From a virus: a stretch of DNA of 40,073 bases. The notes under the pieces were generated by a model, which saw nothing but the letters and a program-made list of their open reading frames with translations, did not search any database and was not told the origin of the DNA. The translations under genes were made by a program, and so were the position numbers. Shown here piece by piece: positions 1 through 9,273 of this stretch. The stretch covers positions 1 to 40,073 of the IMG/VR virus record IMGVR_UViG_3300046360_000073; one strand, given 5' to 3'. Within the stretch, counting starts at the first letter, position 1. Every line of letters starts with the position of its first letter.

Positions 1-132
1 AGCGTGTGATGGAATTAATGCAGCAGAAGCAGTTAGAAGATGAGCGTAAGCGTGAAACTGATCAGCTAGAACAGGAAGTGCAGCAAGTGGCTCAACAGTA
101 CTTCGGTAAGATGGCTCAAGGTAAGGATATGT
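1..132. repeat. Terminal redundancy of the contig (left copy)
   Basis: Bases 1-132 recur at 39942-40073 with one difference (A at 127, T at 40068). The reading frame of the scaffold-like gene continues exactly across the join. This is the signature of a circular or circularly permuted molecule cut at an arbitrary point, not of a defined direct terminal repeat, because the cut lies inside a gene. Joined, the genome is 39,941 bp. Confidence 0.93.
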
Positions 133-473
133 TCGAAGACTTTGAAGCTATCACGGCAGATTTTAATCCTGCTGAATTTCCCCAATTAGTATTCTTAGCT
201 AACCAGATGGATAACACCCCAGCTATCATTTACGAGCTGCGGAAGAATCCTGGCAAGTTAGCGGATTTAGCTGTGCTGGTGGAGAAATCCCCGAACATGG
301 CTAGAAGTGAGCTTAATAAGCTTTCCGAGTCAATTAAACGGAATGACGAAGCTAAGCGCACCTTGCAAGAAGCTCAAGACCCCTTAAGCCGTCTGAAACC
401 TTCGCCAGTGGGGACAGACAATGGTACGAAAACCGTACGAGATTTCAAGGGTGCCTCCTACTTACGAGGCTAG
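1..473 (+). CDS. Scaffold-like protein, C-terminal part (starts at 39659)
   Basis: This is the continuation of the frame opened at 39659. The segment begins with a Gln/Glu/Lys-rich helix, then has a more globular stretch and a Lys-rich end. A basic C-terminus is the coat-binding element in P22-type scaffolds, so the polarity fits. A GTG at 6 and ATGs at 9 and 18 lie inside the continuous frame and are not true starts. The coat gene begins 61 bases downstream, as expected for co-expression. Confidence 0.8.
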   Translation, partial: RVMELMQQKQLEDERKRETDQLEQEVQQVAQQYFGKMAQGKDMFEDFEAITADFNPAEFPQLVFLANQMDNTPAIIYELRKNPGKLADLAVLVEKSPNMARSELNKLSESIKRNDEAKRTLQEAQDPLSRLKPSPVGTDNGTKTVRDFKGASYLRG

Positions 474-533
474 AAATCTTACTGAACTGGTCATGTCTGT
501 CCCTCTTATAAGGATATTATCGGAGATTATGAC

Positions 534-1772
534 ATGGCCGTTCCAAACAATATTGTGCAACAGGTTCAGACCTACCAGCTATCTAACTTAGCTTACTTAC
601 AGAACTTAAACTGCTTCGTAGCTACAGCTAATACAAGATTTAAGAATTTTGAGAAAATGACTGCCAATCTTGGCGACACAGTCACGTTCGATTTGCCACC
701 TAGATTCACAACTGCTGCGAGCTTAGTCGCTTCGTTCCAGTCCGCGGATCAAAGGGTAGAGAACTTAACTGTAGATAAAGCTATCAACGTGTCCTATGCC
801 TTCACAGCACAGCAATTCATCTTCAACGTAGAAGATTATATGGCACAATTTGGTAAAGCCGCTGTGATGGAGATGTCTGCCGAGATTGAAGCTGATATTG
901 CCACTGTGTGCGTAGAAGCGCCATTTAGATTTTATGGGGACGGAATCGTCCAAATTAATTCTTATGGTCAATTGGCCGCAGCACTCGCAATGTATCGCAA
1001 CTTTGGGGCAGCCAAGGATAATACTAAGTTTTACTTAAGTGATATTGCTCAATCTGCCATTGTGAATACAGGTCTTAACCAATTCGCTACAGACCGGAAC
1101 AATAAGTCTGCTAACTCATGGGATGTAGGTGATTTCGATCGAGCTGCATTCTATGTCTCCAACTTACTTCCAGTTCATACAGCCGGAACTATCGGTGAAG
1201 ATGGTACTACATTAACTGTAGTCTCCGTGGTCAAGAATTCTGATGACGCTGTAATTCAGATTGTATTCTCCGGTGCGGGAACTGATGCCGATGCCATTAA
1301 AGAATTCGATAAAGGTCAGTTCGTAGATGGTGTCTCAGGTCAGCCAAATCTACGCTACAGAACTTTCATTGGGCACAAAGTATCGAGCAACCCTGTGCAG
1401 TTCAGAGTTACAGCTGATGCGGCTTCCAGTGGTGGTAACGTTACAGTAGACGTATATCCTCCTTTGAAGGCTTCTGATGGCAATACACAGAACTTGAATT
1501 TCGCGATTGCTGCTGGCATGCAAGTTACTTTCCTACCTTCTCATAGAGCTGGGATGATCACTGCTGGCAACCCATTATTCTTAGGAATGCCTATGCTGCC
1601 TGAGGAAGTTCCATTCCCTACAGGTAATGAGGTCGACCCTGATACTGGCGTGTCATTGCGTATGTATTACGGTTCCCGGTTTGGCCAAAACCAACGTGGC
1701 ATGATTCATGATGCGATTTGGGGTAAGAAGTGTGTGCCCGAGTATGCGATGAGCGTGATCTTCCCATTATAA
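534..1772 (+). CDS. Major coat protein, P22 gp5-like
   Basis: The 412-residue protein is close to the 430 of P22 coat. The N-terminus (MAVPNNIVQQVQTYQLSNLA, then the ANLGDTVTFDLPPRF region) is typical of the P22 coat family, in which about 400 residues form an HK97-type fold with an inserted domain. It lies directly after the scaffold-like gene and is preceded by TATAAGGATAT and a GGAG Shine-Dalgarno before the ATG. A strong hairpin follows the stop codon. Family recognition is from sequence pattern and gene order. Confidence 0.88.
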   Translation: MAVPNNIVQQVQTYQLSNLAYLQNLNCFVATANTRFKNFEKMTANLGDTVTFDLPPRFTTAASLVASFQSADQRVENLTVDKAINVSYAFTAQQFIFNVEDYMAQFGKAAVMEMSAEIEADIATVCVEAPFRFYGDGIVQINSYGQLAAALAMYRNFGAAKDNTKFYLSDIAQSAIVNTGLNQFATDRNNKSANSWDVGDFDRAAFYVSNLLPVHTAGTIGEDGTTLTVVSVVKNSDDAVIQIVFSGAGTDADAIKEFDKGQFVDGVSGQPNLRYRTFIGHKVSSNPVQFRVTADAASSGGNVTVDVYPPLKASDGNTQNLNFAIAAGMQVTFLPSHRAGMITAGNPLFLGMPMLPEEVPFPTGNEVDPDTGVSLRMYYGSRFGQNQRGMIHDAIWGKKCVPEYAMSVIFPL

Positions 1773-1780
1773 GTCCATTT

Positions 1781-1800
1781 GGGGTACATGAATGTGCCCC
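1781..1800 (+). terminator. Hairpin after the coat gene, possible attenuator
   Basis: GGGGTACA and TGTGCCCC form eight pairs (one G-T) around a TGAA tetraloop nine bases after the coat stop. It is followed by CTTAATTCTAT, which is U-rich but interrupted. It could be a leaky terminator that lets coat outnumber downstream proteins, or an RNA-processing or 3'-end stability hairpin. Confidence 0.6.
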
Positions 1801-1823
1801 CTTAATTCTATAAGGATATTAAA

Positions 1824-2639
1824 ATGACTATATCTACACCTATCGTAAATGCCGGAACCATGTACATTAATGGCATGAGAATGGCTTTTGCTTCAACTAC
1901 TACTTTTACTGTTAGCCAAGGTCTATGCCGAAATTCTACTAATGTGAATGACATCATGATTGGTCTGCCATTAAATGTGGCTGCTACTCAAACTGGTGAG
2001 CTTCCCGTGGATGCTGGTGCTGGTGCTGTGACAGTTGACATCACGACTACTGGAGCAGGTGGCCTAGATAATGGCACTATAGCTGCTAGCACATTCTACG
2101 CTGTACATGCAGTGGGAGACAGCTTCGGGAATAACCCTGGGACTGTAGTAATTTCGACCAGCGTAACAGATCCCTTATTACCAGCAGGCTATAACATGTT
2201 CCGCAGAATTGGGTTCATTAAGACCTCGGCTGGCACATTAGTATTAGCTTTCCGCCAAGAAGGTGTGACTGCTGATAGATGGATGTGGTGGGATGTGGCC
2301 ATTGCAACCTCTATTACCGCAGGTGCGTCAGCCACTTTCGCTACGGTAGATTGCAGTGCCGGGATTCCAGCCATGGGTGTCGATAGTGATGCTAAATTCT
2401 TAGTGGCTTTCACTCCTACTGCTGCTGCGGATAAATTGGAATTACGTCCAGGATTATCCAGTGCTACCAATGGTTATGCGAGAGAGTCTGGTTCGGTAGC
2501 AGCTGTTGCTAAGACTACTATCATGGAATGCCCAATTGATACCCCGATGACTGATGCTGTGGATTATCTCGTCACAGGGTCGGCTGTTGCGATATCTGTT
2601 GCGGCGTACCTAGATCAGTTAGAACCACAATTGTCATAA
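1824..2639 (+). CDS. Virion-associated protein of unknown role (head region)
   Basis: A 271-residue protein rich in Ala, Thr, Gly and Val with predicted beta structure and no Walker, zinc or membrane motif. It is translated from its own site (TATAAGGATAT before the ATG). Located between coat and the gp4-like gene, it could be a head decoration, fibre or minor capsid protein. P22 has no gene at this place, so this is an addition to the P22 order. I do not recognise the family. Confidence 0.6.
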   Translation: MTISTPIVNAGTMYINGMRMAFASTTTFTVSQGLCRNSTNVNDIMIGLPLNVAATQTGELPVDAGAGAVTVDITTTGAGGLDNGTIAASTFYAVHAVGDSFGNNPGTVVISTSVTDPLLPAGYNMFRRIGFIKTSAGTLVLAFRQEGVTADRWMWWDVAIATSITAGASATFATVDCSAGIPAMGVDSDAKFLVAFTPTAAADKLELRPGLSSATNGYARESGSVAAVAKTTIMECPIDTPMTDAVDYLVTGSAVAISVAAYLDQLEPQLS

Positions 2640-2648
2640 GGATATGCC

Positions 2649-3353
2649 ATGGCCTACTCAACCTTGAAGTTGATTGATAATGCTTACTACGAATCCGGTA
2701 TTGTTTCTAGGGGCTTTGAGACAGTGGGAGGCCAACAGGCTATCGATGGACTTCAGTTCCTGAATGACATTATAGCGGATAAGACTGTCGAGAATGGTCT
2801 TATCCCCTATTACCAGCAGTATGATTTCACAGCCATTACCGGACAGGAAGCATATTTCATCCCAGATTTAATCGAGATTGATACCTTCGTCTTCTTTATC
2901 GATACTGTCAGATATCAGACGGAGAATAGAGCGAGACGCGAGTACTTCGGCTCATCTAGGGCGGACAATATCCAATCACTTCCAGGTAGCTGGCATATGG
3001 AGCGCTGCTTCGGAGGCGCTAATATTTACATCTACTTCAAGCCTAATACTACATACCCATTAACCTTATGGGGACAATTCAGGCTTCAGGAAGTGGTGAT
3101 TAACCAGGATTTATCACTTACGTTAGATAGATTCTATATTAACTATTTGAAGTTCGACCTAGCTGCGAGACTATGCGCAGAATATAACTATAATGTGCCA
3201 CCTGGAGTCGCTAAGCAGCTTGCAATCTATGAAGATAATATCTCTAAGAAGAGTGGTCCTATGGATTTACGCCTCATCAAGCTATCTACCTTGCAAAGAC
3301 GTGGTGGGATCAATTATGGACAAGTCAACATTGGCCATGGTTGGGTGACATAA
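2649..3353 (+). CDS. Head-to-tail adaptor, P22 gp4-like
   Basis: 234 residues. The N-terminus (TLKLIDNAYYESGIVSRGFE, then QQAIDGLQFLNDIIADK) has the helical start typical of the P22 gp4 tail-accessory family. In P22 twelve gp4 copies bind below the portal ring and close the DNA-filled head. Its place directly before a gp10-like gene agrees. It starts ten bases after the previous stop, within CATAAGGATATGCCATGG. Confidence 0.75.
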   Translation: MAYSTLKLIDNAYYESGIVSRGFETVGGQQAIDGLQFLNDIIADKTVENGLIPYYQQYDFTAITGQEAYFIPDLIEIDTFVFFIDTVRYQTENRARREYFGSSRADNIQSLPGSWHMERCFGGANIYIYFKPNTTYPLTLWGQFRLQEVVINQDLSLTLDRFYINYLKFDLAARLCAEYNYNVPPGVAKQLAIYEDNISKKSGPMDLRLIKLSTLQRRGGINYGQVNIGHGWVT

Positions 3354-3354
3354 T

Positions 3355-4950
3355 ATGATGATGACTCCAGGTGGCACCCAGATACCAGTCAAGATAGTAG
3401 GAAGCTCAATCTTCGGACGGCATCCTATTATCTCCGATGAGCGCACTTGGAATCTCTTTATATCCGATGAGTGGCTGATTAACTTCGCCGGATATAATCA
3501 GGCTGTCGATATATTACCTCTTCTAAATGAAGGTCGAGGCCTATTCCATTCTACTCGGGGTAATTTCATGCTGGCAGTTATTGCAGCTAACGTCTATCGA
3601 ATTAATTCTAATCTAGGATTTACATTCCTCTTCAGTCTGGATTCCAGTACTGGCGAGGTCTTCATGGATGAGAATCTCAGCTCGCAGATAGTGATTGTGG
3701 ATGGCACATCTATCGGATATATCTATAATTACACGACTGATACATTTGGCCTCATAGACTATGACTTCGGTGCCGGAGGAGTATCATTCATTCCGAATTA
3801 CGTCACTTACCATAATACCTATTTCATCTTCGGCAATGCGGCTCAAGACCCATCGGGTTCAAACTGGTTCGTCTATAAGACAGGATTCAATCCCACAAGC
3901 TTAGCCGACCCATTGAAGCTCGTATGGGTACAGACATTAGCGCTTCAAACTAAGCCTGACTTTGCTAAGGCTGTAATTAGAATTCCATCTCATGGTAATA
4001 ATATTTTGGTGCTTGGAACCACAGTAGGAGAGATTTGGGCGAATGTGGCAGGACTCCAGATTTACCAGAGGCAATCCTCTATCAACTTAGACTATGGTGT
4101 AGTATCTGTCTCGACCATTGCGGCTTCGGATGATATGGTCGCATGGCTTGGCCAGAATGAGAAGTCGAGTAAATCTATCATGGTTATGATGGGAGGCAGG
4201 GCAGAGAGGTTATCCACGGATGGCATCGATTACCTATTGAGCCGGGTGATACATCCAGACAAATCTACGGCTATGTTCTACCGTCAGGATGGGCATGTAT
4301 TCTATATCTTAAGCTTCATCCATGCAGATGATAACTTCAGCATAATGCATGACTTCACCACATCAAAGTTCTATGATATTACGGACTGGGACTTCACCTA
4401 TCATCCAGCGAGACAGATGGCCTTCTTCAATAATGAGGTTTACTTCGTATCATTGAAGCAGGGTAGTATTATGCGGCTTAGCAGTGACATCACTAGTATC
4501 TCCACAGATTTGCAGAATAATTATGAGATTCCCAGAATCAGAAAGACCGATACATATAGGCTTCCAGCAAGCGAGAGATATATCATCAATCAATTCGGCT
4601 TCACTATCGAGAATGGTGTGGAGCAGGATATAGACTTCCAGTTTGAGTGCGATGGTCACATCTTGGGTGAAATGAGTGGCGCAATCATGTATAGCGAGGA
4701 TGACCTTCCACTATTACTTGAGGGGGGTAGCTGCCAGATATACCGTCCTAGGATAGATGTTAACTTCTCGAAGAACGGTGGGCATACCTACGGCAATTCA
4801 GTTCCTTACTTCATGCATGCTACGGGTCAGTATAAGAATCAACCTAGGTTTAACCAGCTTGGTGAGGCGAATCAGATTACCTGTCAGATGAAATTTTGGG
4901 GATTCGGAGCGGTGGCGATTGCAGATGGATTCTATGAGGTGCGTCAATGA
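3355..4950 (+). CDS. Packaged-DNA stabilisation / tail hub protein, P22 gp10-like
   Basis: 531 residues, beginning with a segment containing GGTQIPVKIVGSSIFGRHPI. This 'pathway, then node' start (VKIVGSSxFGR, then a SxERTWNLFISD-like stretch) is characteristic of gp10-like proteins, which form the hexameric hub under gp4. The rest is beta-rich, consistent with a propeller-like fold. It starts one base after the preceding stop. P22 gp10 is shorter (472), so an extra C-terminal region is likely. Confidence 0.72.
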   Translation: MMMTPGGTQIPVKIVGSSIFGRHPIISDERTWNLFISDEWLINFAGYNQAVDILPLLNEGRGLFHSTRGNFMLAVIAANVYRINSNLGFTFLFSLDSSTGEVFMDENLSSQIVIVDGTSIGYIYNYTTDTFGLIDYDFGAGGVSFIPNYVTYHNTYFIFGNAAQDPSGSNWFVYKTGFNPTSLADPLKLVWVQTLALQTKPDFAKAVIRIPSHGNNILVLGTTVGEIWANVAGLQIYQRQSSINLDYGVVSVSTIAASDDMVAWLGQNEKSSKSIMVMMGGRAERLSTDGIDYLLSRVIHPDKSTAMFYRQDGHVFYILSFIHADDNFSIMHDFTTSKFYDITDWDFTYHPARQMAFFNNEVYFVSLKQGSIMRLSSDITSISTDLQNNYEIPRIRKTDTYRLPASERYIINQFGFTIENGVEQDIDFQFECDGHILGEMSGAIMYSEDDLPLLLEGGSCQIYRPRIDVNFSKNGGHTYGNSVPYFMHATGQYKNQPRFNQLGEANQITCQMKFWGFGAVAIADGFYEVRQ

Positions 4951-5234
4951 TTATCCCAACATTTCAGGCGGTAAAATTTGTCGATGAAGAAGGCTACCTG
5001 ACAACTCAGATGCAGATGTACAATGATGAGTTGAACAATATTCTGCGTAACGGATTATCTGACAATGGTTGGACGATTCCGAGTAATACGCAAGCTGATA
5101 TAACAGCTATAGCAGCATTTACAGGAGTGGATGCTATGCCCGATGGTACTGCCTGGTACGACAGCGATAATGAGCTGATGGTATTCAAGTTAGGTGGGGC
5201 GCTATTCACATTTACGCCAGTAGCATGGCCTTGA
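4947..5234 (+). CDS. Small virion-associated protein
   Basis: 95 residues whose ATG overlaps the previous stop (ATGA), so translation is probably coupled. A helical N-terminal half is followed by the motif AMPDGTAWYDSDNELMVFKL. Such 'xxG T xWYDxD' segments are common in phage fibre and head-fibre proteins just before a beta-strand end. It occupies the position of P22 genes 26/14 but is too short for a tail needle. Function unknown. Confidence 0.6.
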   Translation: MIIPTFQAVKFVDEEGYLTTQMQMYNDELNNILRNGLSDNGWTIPSNTQADITAIAAFTGVDAMPDGTAWYDSDNELMVFKLGGALFTFTPVAWP

Positions 5235-5247
5235 TAAGGAATTCATA

Positions 5248-5886
5248 ATGGGCTTACTAAGCAATTTATTCGGAGGCGGTCATAAGGATAATCCTGCGAA
5301 TTCCGCTATGCCATATCTTAATCAGATTCCACAGATAGGTCATGAGGCTTATGACCCTTACATCGAGCAAGGTAATGCTGCGGGTCAAAGAACCTCCGAT
5401 CAATATCAGCGATTACTTAGCGACCCTACATCTCTAATTAATGCGCTCATGAAAGGATATGAGCCGTCACAGGGATATCAATTCAAGAAGGATATCTTGA
5501 ATAAGGAGATGTCCAATACTGCAGCTGCTGGAGGAGTGGCTGGAACTCCCATGGATCAAATGAATCAGGCAGAAGGCGTTAATGGATTGCTTAGTACAGA
5601 TATGGAGCAGTTTCTCGCACATGCCTTGGGATTATATGGTGCTGGCTTGGAAGGTGAGCAAGGGATTGCCAATAAGGGATTTGAATCCTCCAAGGGTCTG
5701 GCTGATTTGCTTGGGAATAATGCCACATCTAAGGCAGGATTGGCGTTCCAGGGAAAATCTCAGCAGAATTCGAATAAGAGCGGCTTATTAGCTGGGTTAG
5801 CTAAAGCATTAGGGATTGGTGCCGGGGCAGTATTTGGTGGTGTACCAGGTGCTATCGCTGTCGGGTCTATATTCGGAGGCAAATAA
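5248..5886 (+). CDS. Ejection-type protein 1 (P22 gp7 position)
   Basis: 212 residues; P22 gp7 is 229. It has a small-residue N-terminus (GLLSNLFGGG), an amphipathic helical middle, and a glycine/alanine-rich hydrophobic C-terminus (GLLAGLAKALGIGAGAVFGG) that could insert in membrane. Those traits and its place as the first of three consecutive genes match the P22 7-20-16 set that leaves the virion and helps DNA cross the envelope. The stop overlaps the next start (TAATG). Confidence 0.65.
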   Translation: MGLLSNLFGGGHKDNPANSAMPYLNQIPQIGHEAYDPYIEQGNAAGQRTSDQYQRLLSDPTSLINALMKGYEPSQGYQFKKDILNKEMSNTAAAGGVAGTPMDQMNQAEGVNGLLSTDMEQFLAHALGLYGAGLEGEQGIANKGFESSKGLADLLGNNATSKAGLAFQGKSQQNSNKSGLLAGLAKALGIGAGAVFGGVPGAIAVGSIFGGK

Positions 5887-6986
5887 TGGCTATCAATTAC
5901 CCGAACTTCCTAGCGGCTCCAGTCCAGAAGTCACCATTTGAGAATCTATTCGAGAATGTCTTGAAGGGCTATGAGATGCAGCAGAAACCTGCTCAGATGA
6001 AAGAAGAGCAATCTGCGCGTCAGTTGGCTAATAAGCTTCGTGAGATGGAAGTGGAGCATAAACCTAAAGAGTACGAACTTAATGATAAGGGCAAAGAGTT
6101 TGCGAATGCACTTCAGAATAAGGCTAATCAGTATTATGAAGAGAAGTTCAGGCTAGATAGAGATTTGAAAAAAGCCCAAACCCAAAAGGCTCTTAGTCCC
6201 GGCAGTGCTGCGGCCAAAGCTAATGGAAAGTTGGCTAATTTTATGGTAAGTCACCCTAATGCCAGTCAAGAGGACATTACAGAATTTGCAGATAAGTTAT
6301 CCCAGGCAGAACTTAAACATTTAAATCAGACTACAGAGCGAAGCGAAGCCTTAAATAGGAATCAATACAAACGTGATGCTACAACGATAGTTAAGAAGCA
6401 TATTGAGCTAAAGGATATTGATTCCGGTAAATTGCCTGGAACAGATGTGAAGATTAGTGAAGATGAGCAAGCCGAATTAAGAAATGACTTACTTCTTTCT
6501 CTTGTCAAAGATGTTACTGACCCTAAAACTCGTGAAAAGCTGATAAATGCATCTAATATGAATATTACACTAGATACTATTGATCCAACTGCTTTGACAC
6601 AGTATTCGGGAGCGAAAGGTCGAATTAACAAGTTAGGTGATAGCATTATAGAGTCTGCAGGAAAAGGCTCTGAGGCATATAAGGATTACAGAAGAGAAAC
6701 TATTAAGGCATCAGCCGCAGCTAAGCAGATGAGACAATATTTAGGAGATTCTATTCAACCTACAGCACAGGAAAGACTTGACCATCTAACTAATCCAGAA
6801 GCTTGGAACGTTTCTCCTCAATTAGCTAAGGAGAATTTTGAATTTATTCGCGACTTATATAAGCGTGAAACTCAGACTCTTGTTAGGGCGGCAACTGACC
6901 CTAGTCTTTACACAGCGAAGGGAAATTCAGAAAATGAATCTCATGCTGGCAAGACTTACGACTTAGCTACAGGGAAATGGAAATAA
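5886..6986 (+). CDS. Ejection-type protein 2 (P22 gp20 position)
   Basis: 366 residues, strongly charged, predicted alpha-helical and coiled coil, rich in Lys, Glu, Ala and Gln, with no transmembrane segment. It begins in the TAATG overlap with gene 1 and ends in a TAATG overlap with gene 3. Length and fold type are compatible with a P22 gp20-like internal head protein, but I see no diagnostic motif, so the role is inferred from order. Confidence 0.6.
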   Translation: MAINYPNFLAAPVQKSPFENLFENVLKGYEMQQKPAQMKEEQSARQLANKLREMEVEHKPKEYELNDKGKEFANALQNKANQYYEEKFRLDRDLKKAQTQKALSPGSAAAKANGKLANFMVSHPNASQEDITEFADKLSQAELKHLNQTTERSEALNRNQYKRDATTIVKKHIELKDIDSGKLPGTDVKISEDEQAELRNDLLLSLVKDVTDPKTREKLINASNMNITLDTIDPTALTQYSGAKGRINKLGDSIIESAGKGSEAYKDYRRETIKASAAAKQMRQYLGDSIQPTAQERLDHLTNPEAWNVSPQLAKENFEFIRDLYKRETQTLVRAATDPSLYTAKGNSENESHAGKTYDLATGKWK

Positions 6987-9121
6987 TGGCTAAATTCAAT
7001 GTGAAGCTTAAGAATGGACAGGTCGTTCCTATGGAAGCACCTGATGACTGGTCTACCGAGCAGGTTCAAGAAGCTATTCATAAGAATTTCCCTGATGAGA
7101 GTTCTAATCAATCCCAGATACCTGAAACTCCATTCAATAATAGAGTAGCTCCAGAACCAGAGCGTACAGGAGTAGCAGGATTAGCAGGAGATGCAGCAGA
7201 TTTATTTGGCCAAGCATTAAAGTCAGGAACTCAATTCGTAGAAGATATTCCAGAGAATGCCAGTAAGATTGGACAGGATTTTAAGAAGGATCCAGTACAA
7301 GCTCTTGGCCACCATTTAGGGCAGCTTCACGCAAGTAATGCAAATCTTATGAAAGCTGCTGTTAACTCTCCTCACGACCTGCTCAAATATATGCTGAAGA
7401 AGCACCTGGCAATCGATATTCCTTTGGGAGGAAATTTCCCTAAGATTAATGACCTCACTGGAATCGAGCAGAAGCATGCACCTACCATGATGAGTGATTT
7501 AATTCCGCATATCCCAGAGGATACAGGGGTTGAGAAGGCTTTGGGATTAGAAGCTAAACCAGAAAGAGGCGATGAATTGACTCGGGCTATTCCTGCTATT
7601 GCAGCTCTTGGTTCTGGAGGTGCATCTGTAGTGAAGTCTCTTGTCAAGGCGCTCAAATCTCCAAGTAAAAAGAATTTATTCATAAGAGCTTTTGAAGAAA
7701 AGATTGCAGCGGCGAAGAAAGCCAAGGATATGAGCGAGAAAGACATTCAGACGCTGAAGGATACTCATGAGACTCTCTACTCAAATCAATTCAAGAAGCC
7801 ACTTGGTAGAACTTCGCCTACAGGCCAGAGGGTAAGTATTGATGTTAAGACAGGCAAGATGGAGAAGTTGCGTCCAGAAGCAGAGATACCCGAGGAGAAA
7901 GTAGGTGAGATTCCACATGAGCCGGATACTAAATCCATAATAGACGAGAAGAACTCCGTTGCTCAAGCTGCCCGTGAGAGAGCTGAAACGACTTTAGGTC
8001 TGCTTGATCATCCACGTCTTAAGGGTAGTGTTCCCATCAATAAGGCTATAGAGGATGTCCATAAGAGTAGCTCTGATCTCTATAATTCATCCAGGAAATT
8101 CTATGAAGATAAGCATGTTACTGCTGATAATTCTGCGGAGATAAAATCTATCACTAGCGATTTGGAGGCTATGAAGAAAGCGGATGATTTAGCTCCTGGA
8201 TATGGCTCAGGTTCCGAGACTCAGAAGGCTTTAGAATCACATTTAGAAGCTCTAAAAGGCGAGACGGTAGAGGCTAAAGATCTATTTGATCTTCAGAGAA
8301 CCTTGGAGAAAATGGCCAAGAATACTCGTGATAAGCAATATTCTAGCGGTAAATTAACTCAGATTGAACGCGATAGATTGGATAATATAGCTTCTAATTT
8401 CCAGAATCATGCGAGTGGCTTGGCAAAGCGGCTTGAATCCGTTGGCGGCAAAGAAGTTCAATCTATGATTAAGGAAGCTAATAAGGGTTGGAAGATTTAT
8501 AAGGATTTGAGTGAGAGGAATCCTATCGGTAAGGGTGCAATTGCTGGTGAAATTCCAGCCAGAACAATGATTGAGCTTGCTAAGAATCATCCTAGCAATG
8601 AATTTCTTAATGCCTTGGTGCAGTCCAATCCAGACTTGAAGAGATATGTACTTGCTTCGCATGTCGGGGAATCCAGCATCAATAAGCTCGTTAAGCCTGC
8701 TACACTTACCAAGCAATATCTTGCTGAACTACCAGAAGTCGAAGAGCATGTCATAGCCTTTAAGGAAGCCTTGGCCGATGTTAAGACTGGTGAGAGACAA
8801 GCTGCAAAGGTTAAGAAGGAGCACGACGCGCTAGTAACCTCCATGAAGGAAGCAGCTAATAGACAGAAGGCACGCCAATCAGCTATAGCCGAACGTGACA
8901 CTCTATCCAAGCAAATAAAATTCCATGAGAAATCTATTCCAGAGATAGAAGCTAAGATGAAGAAGTATGAGGCAGATAGTACCAAGCATGCTAAGCTACA
9001 GAAGGAACTTGACATGCATAAGCGCAATCTTCAGGAGAAGAATCATCTGTTGAAGAAGTTATTGAAGTCAATAGTTAATATTACTGGTCTATCTACAATA
9101 GCTCATAAGGTCGGGCTATAA
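6986..9121 (+). CDS. Ejection-type protein 3 (P22 gp16 position)
   Basis: 711 residues from the ATG at 6986, preferred over the in-frame ATG at 6977 because it forms TAATG with the previous stop and gives the start MAKFNVKLKNGQVVPMEAPD. That start plus EQVQEAIHKNFPDE is a short domain often found at the N-terminus of large phage internal proteins. A glycine/alanine-rich stretch around residues 190-220 could be membrane-active. The C-terminal third is long coiled coil. No transglycosylase motif is visible. It is the largest member of the presumed DNA-ejection set. Confidence 0.62.
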   Translation: MAKFNVKLKNGQVVPMEAPDDWSTEQVQEAIHKNFPDESSNQSQIPETPFNNRVAPEPERTGVAGLAGDAADLFGQALKSGTQFVEDIPENASKIGQDFKKDPVQALGHHLGQLHASNANLMKAAVNSPHDLLKYMLKKHLAIDIPLGGNFPKINDLTGIEQKHAPTMMSDLIPHIPEDTGVEKALGLEAKPERGDELTRAIPAIAALGSGGASVVKSLVKALKSPSKKNLFIRAFEEKIAAAKKAKDMSEKDIQTLKDTHETLYSNQFKKPLGRTSPTGQRVSIDVKTGKMEKLRPEAEIPEEKVGEIPHEPDTKSIIDEKNSVAQAARERAETTLGLLDHPRLKGSVPINKAIEDVHKSSSDLYNSSRKFYEDKHVTADNSAEIKSITSDLEAMKKADDLAPGYGSGSETQKALESHLEALKGETVEAKDLFDLQRTLEKMAKNTRDKQYSSGKLTQIERDRLDNIASNFQNHASGLAKRLESVGGKEVQSMIKEANKGWKIYKDLSERNPIGKGAIAGEIPARTMIELAKNHPSNEFLNALVQSNPDLKRYVLASHVGESSINKLVKPATLTKQYLAELPEVEEHVIAFKEALADVKTGERQAAKVKKEHDALVTSMKEAANRQKARQSAIAERDTLSKQIKFHEKSIPEIEAKMKKYEADSTKHAKLQKELDMHKRNLQEKNHLLKKLLKSIVNITGLSTIAHKVGL

Positions 9122-9273
9122 TGAATATATGCTATTCAGCAAGGTCATCCATTAGGCTTTGGATGCCGAAGTATAATATAACTAAATAAATTATTGTCAT
9201 CATAATAGTCCCCATGTCTGCAAAGTAAGCAGTATAATGGGTTGAAGGATATAAATCAAGCAAAGGATTTGCT
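9122..9273. other. Intergenic spacer before tail genes
   Basis: 152 bases, AT-rich. A hairpin CATCCA-TTAGGCTT-TGGATG lies near 9148-9167. A TATAAT-like hexamer lies at 9232-9237 (GCAGTATAATGGG), but no good -35 stands 16-18 bases upstream. A weak late promoter for the tail genes is possible. Confidence 0.4.

Noticed and set aside
9121-9189. 22-codon frame starting at the stop of the ejection protein
   Set aside because: It has a TAATG overlap but no ribosome site, no recognisable peptide features, and it contains a hairpin.
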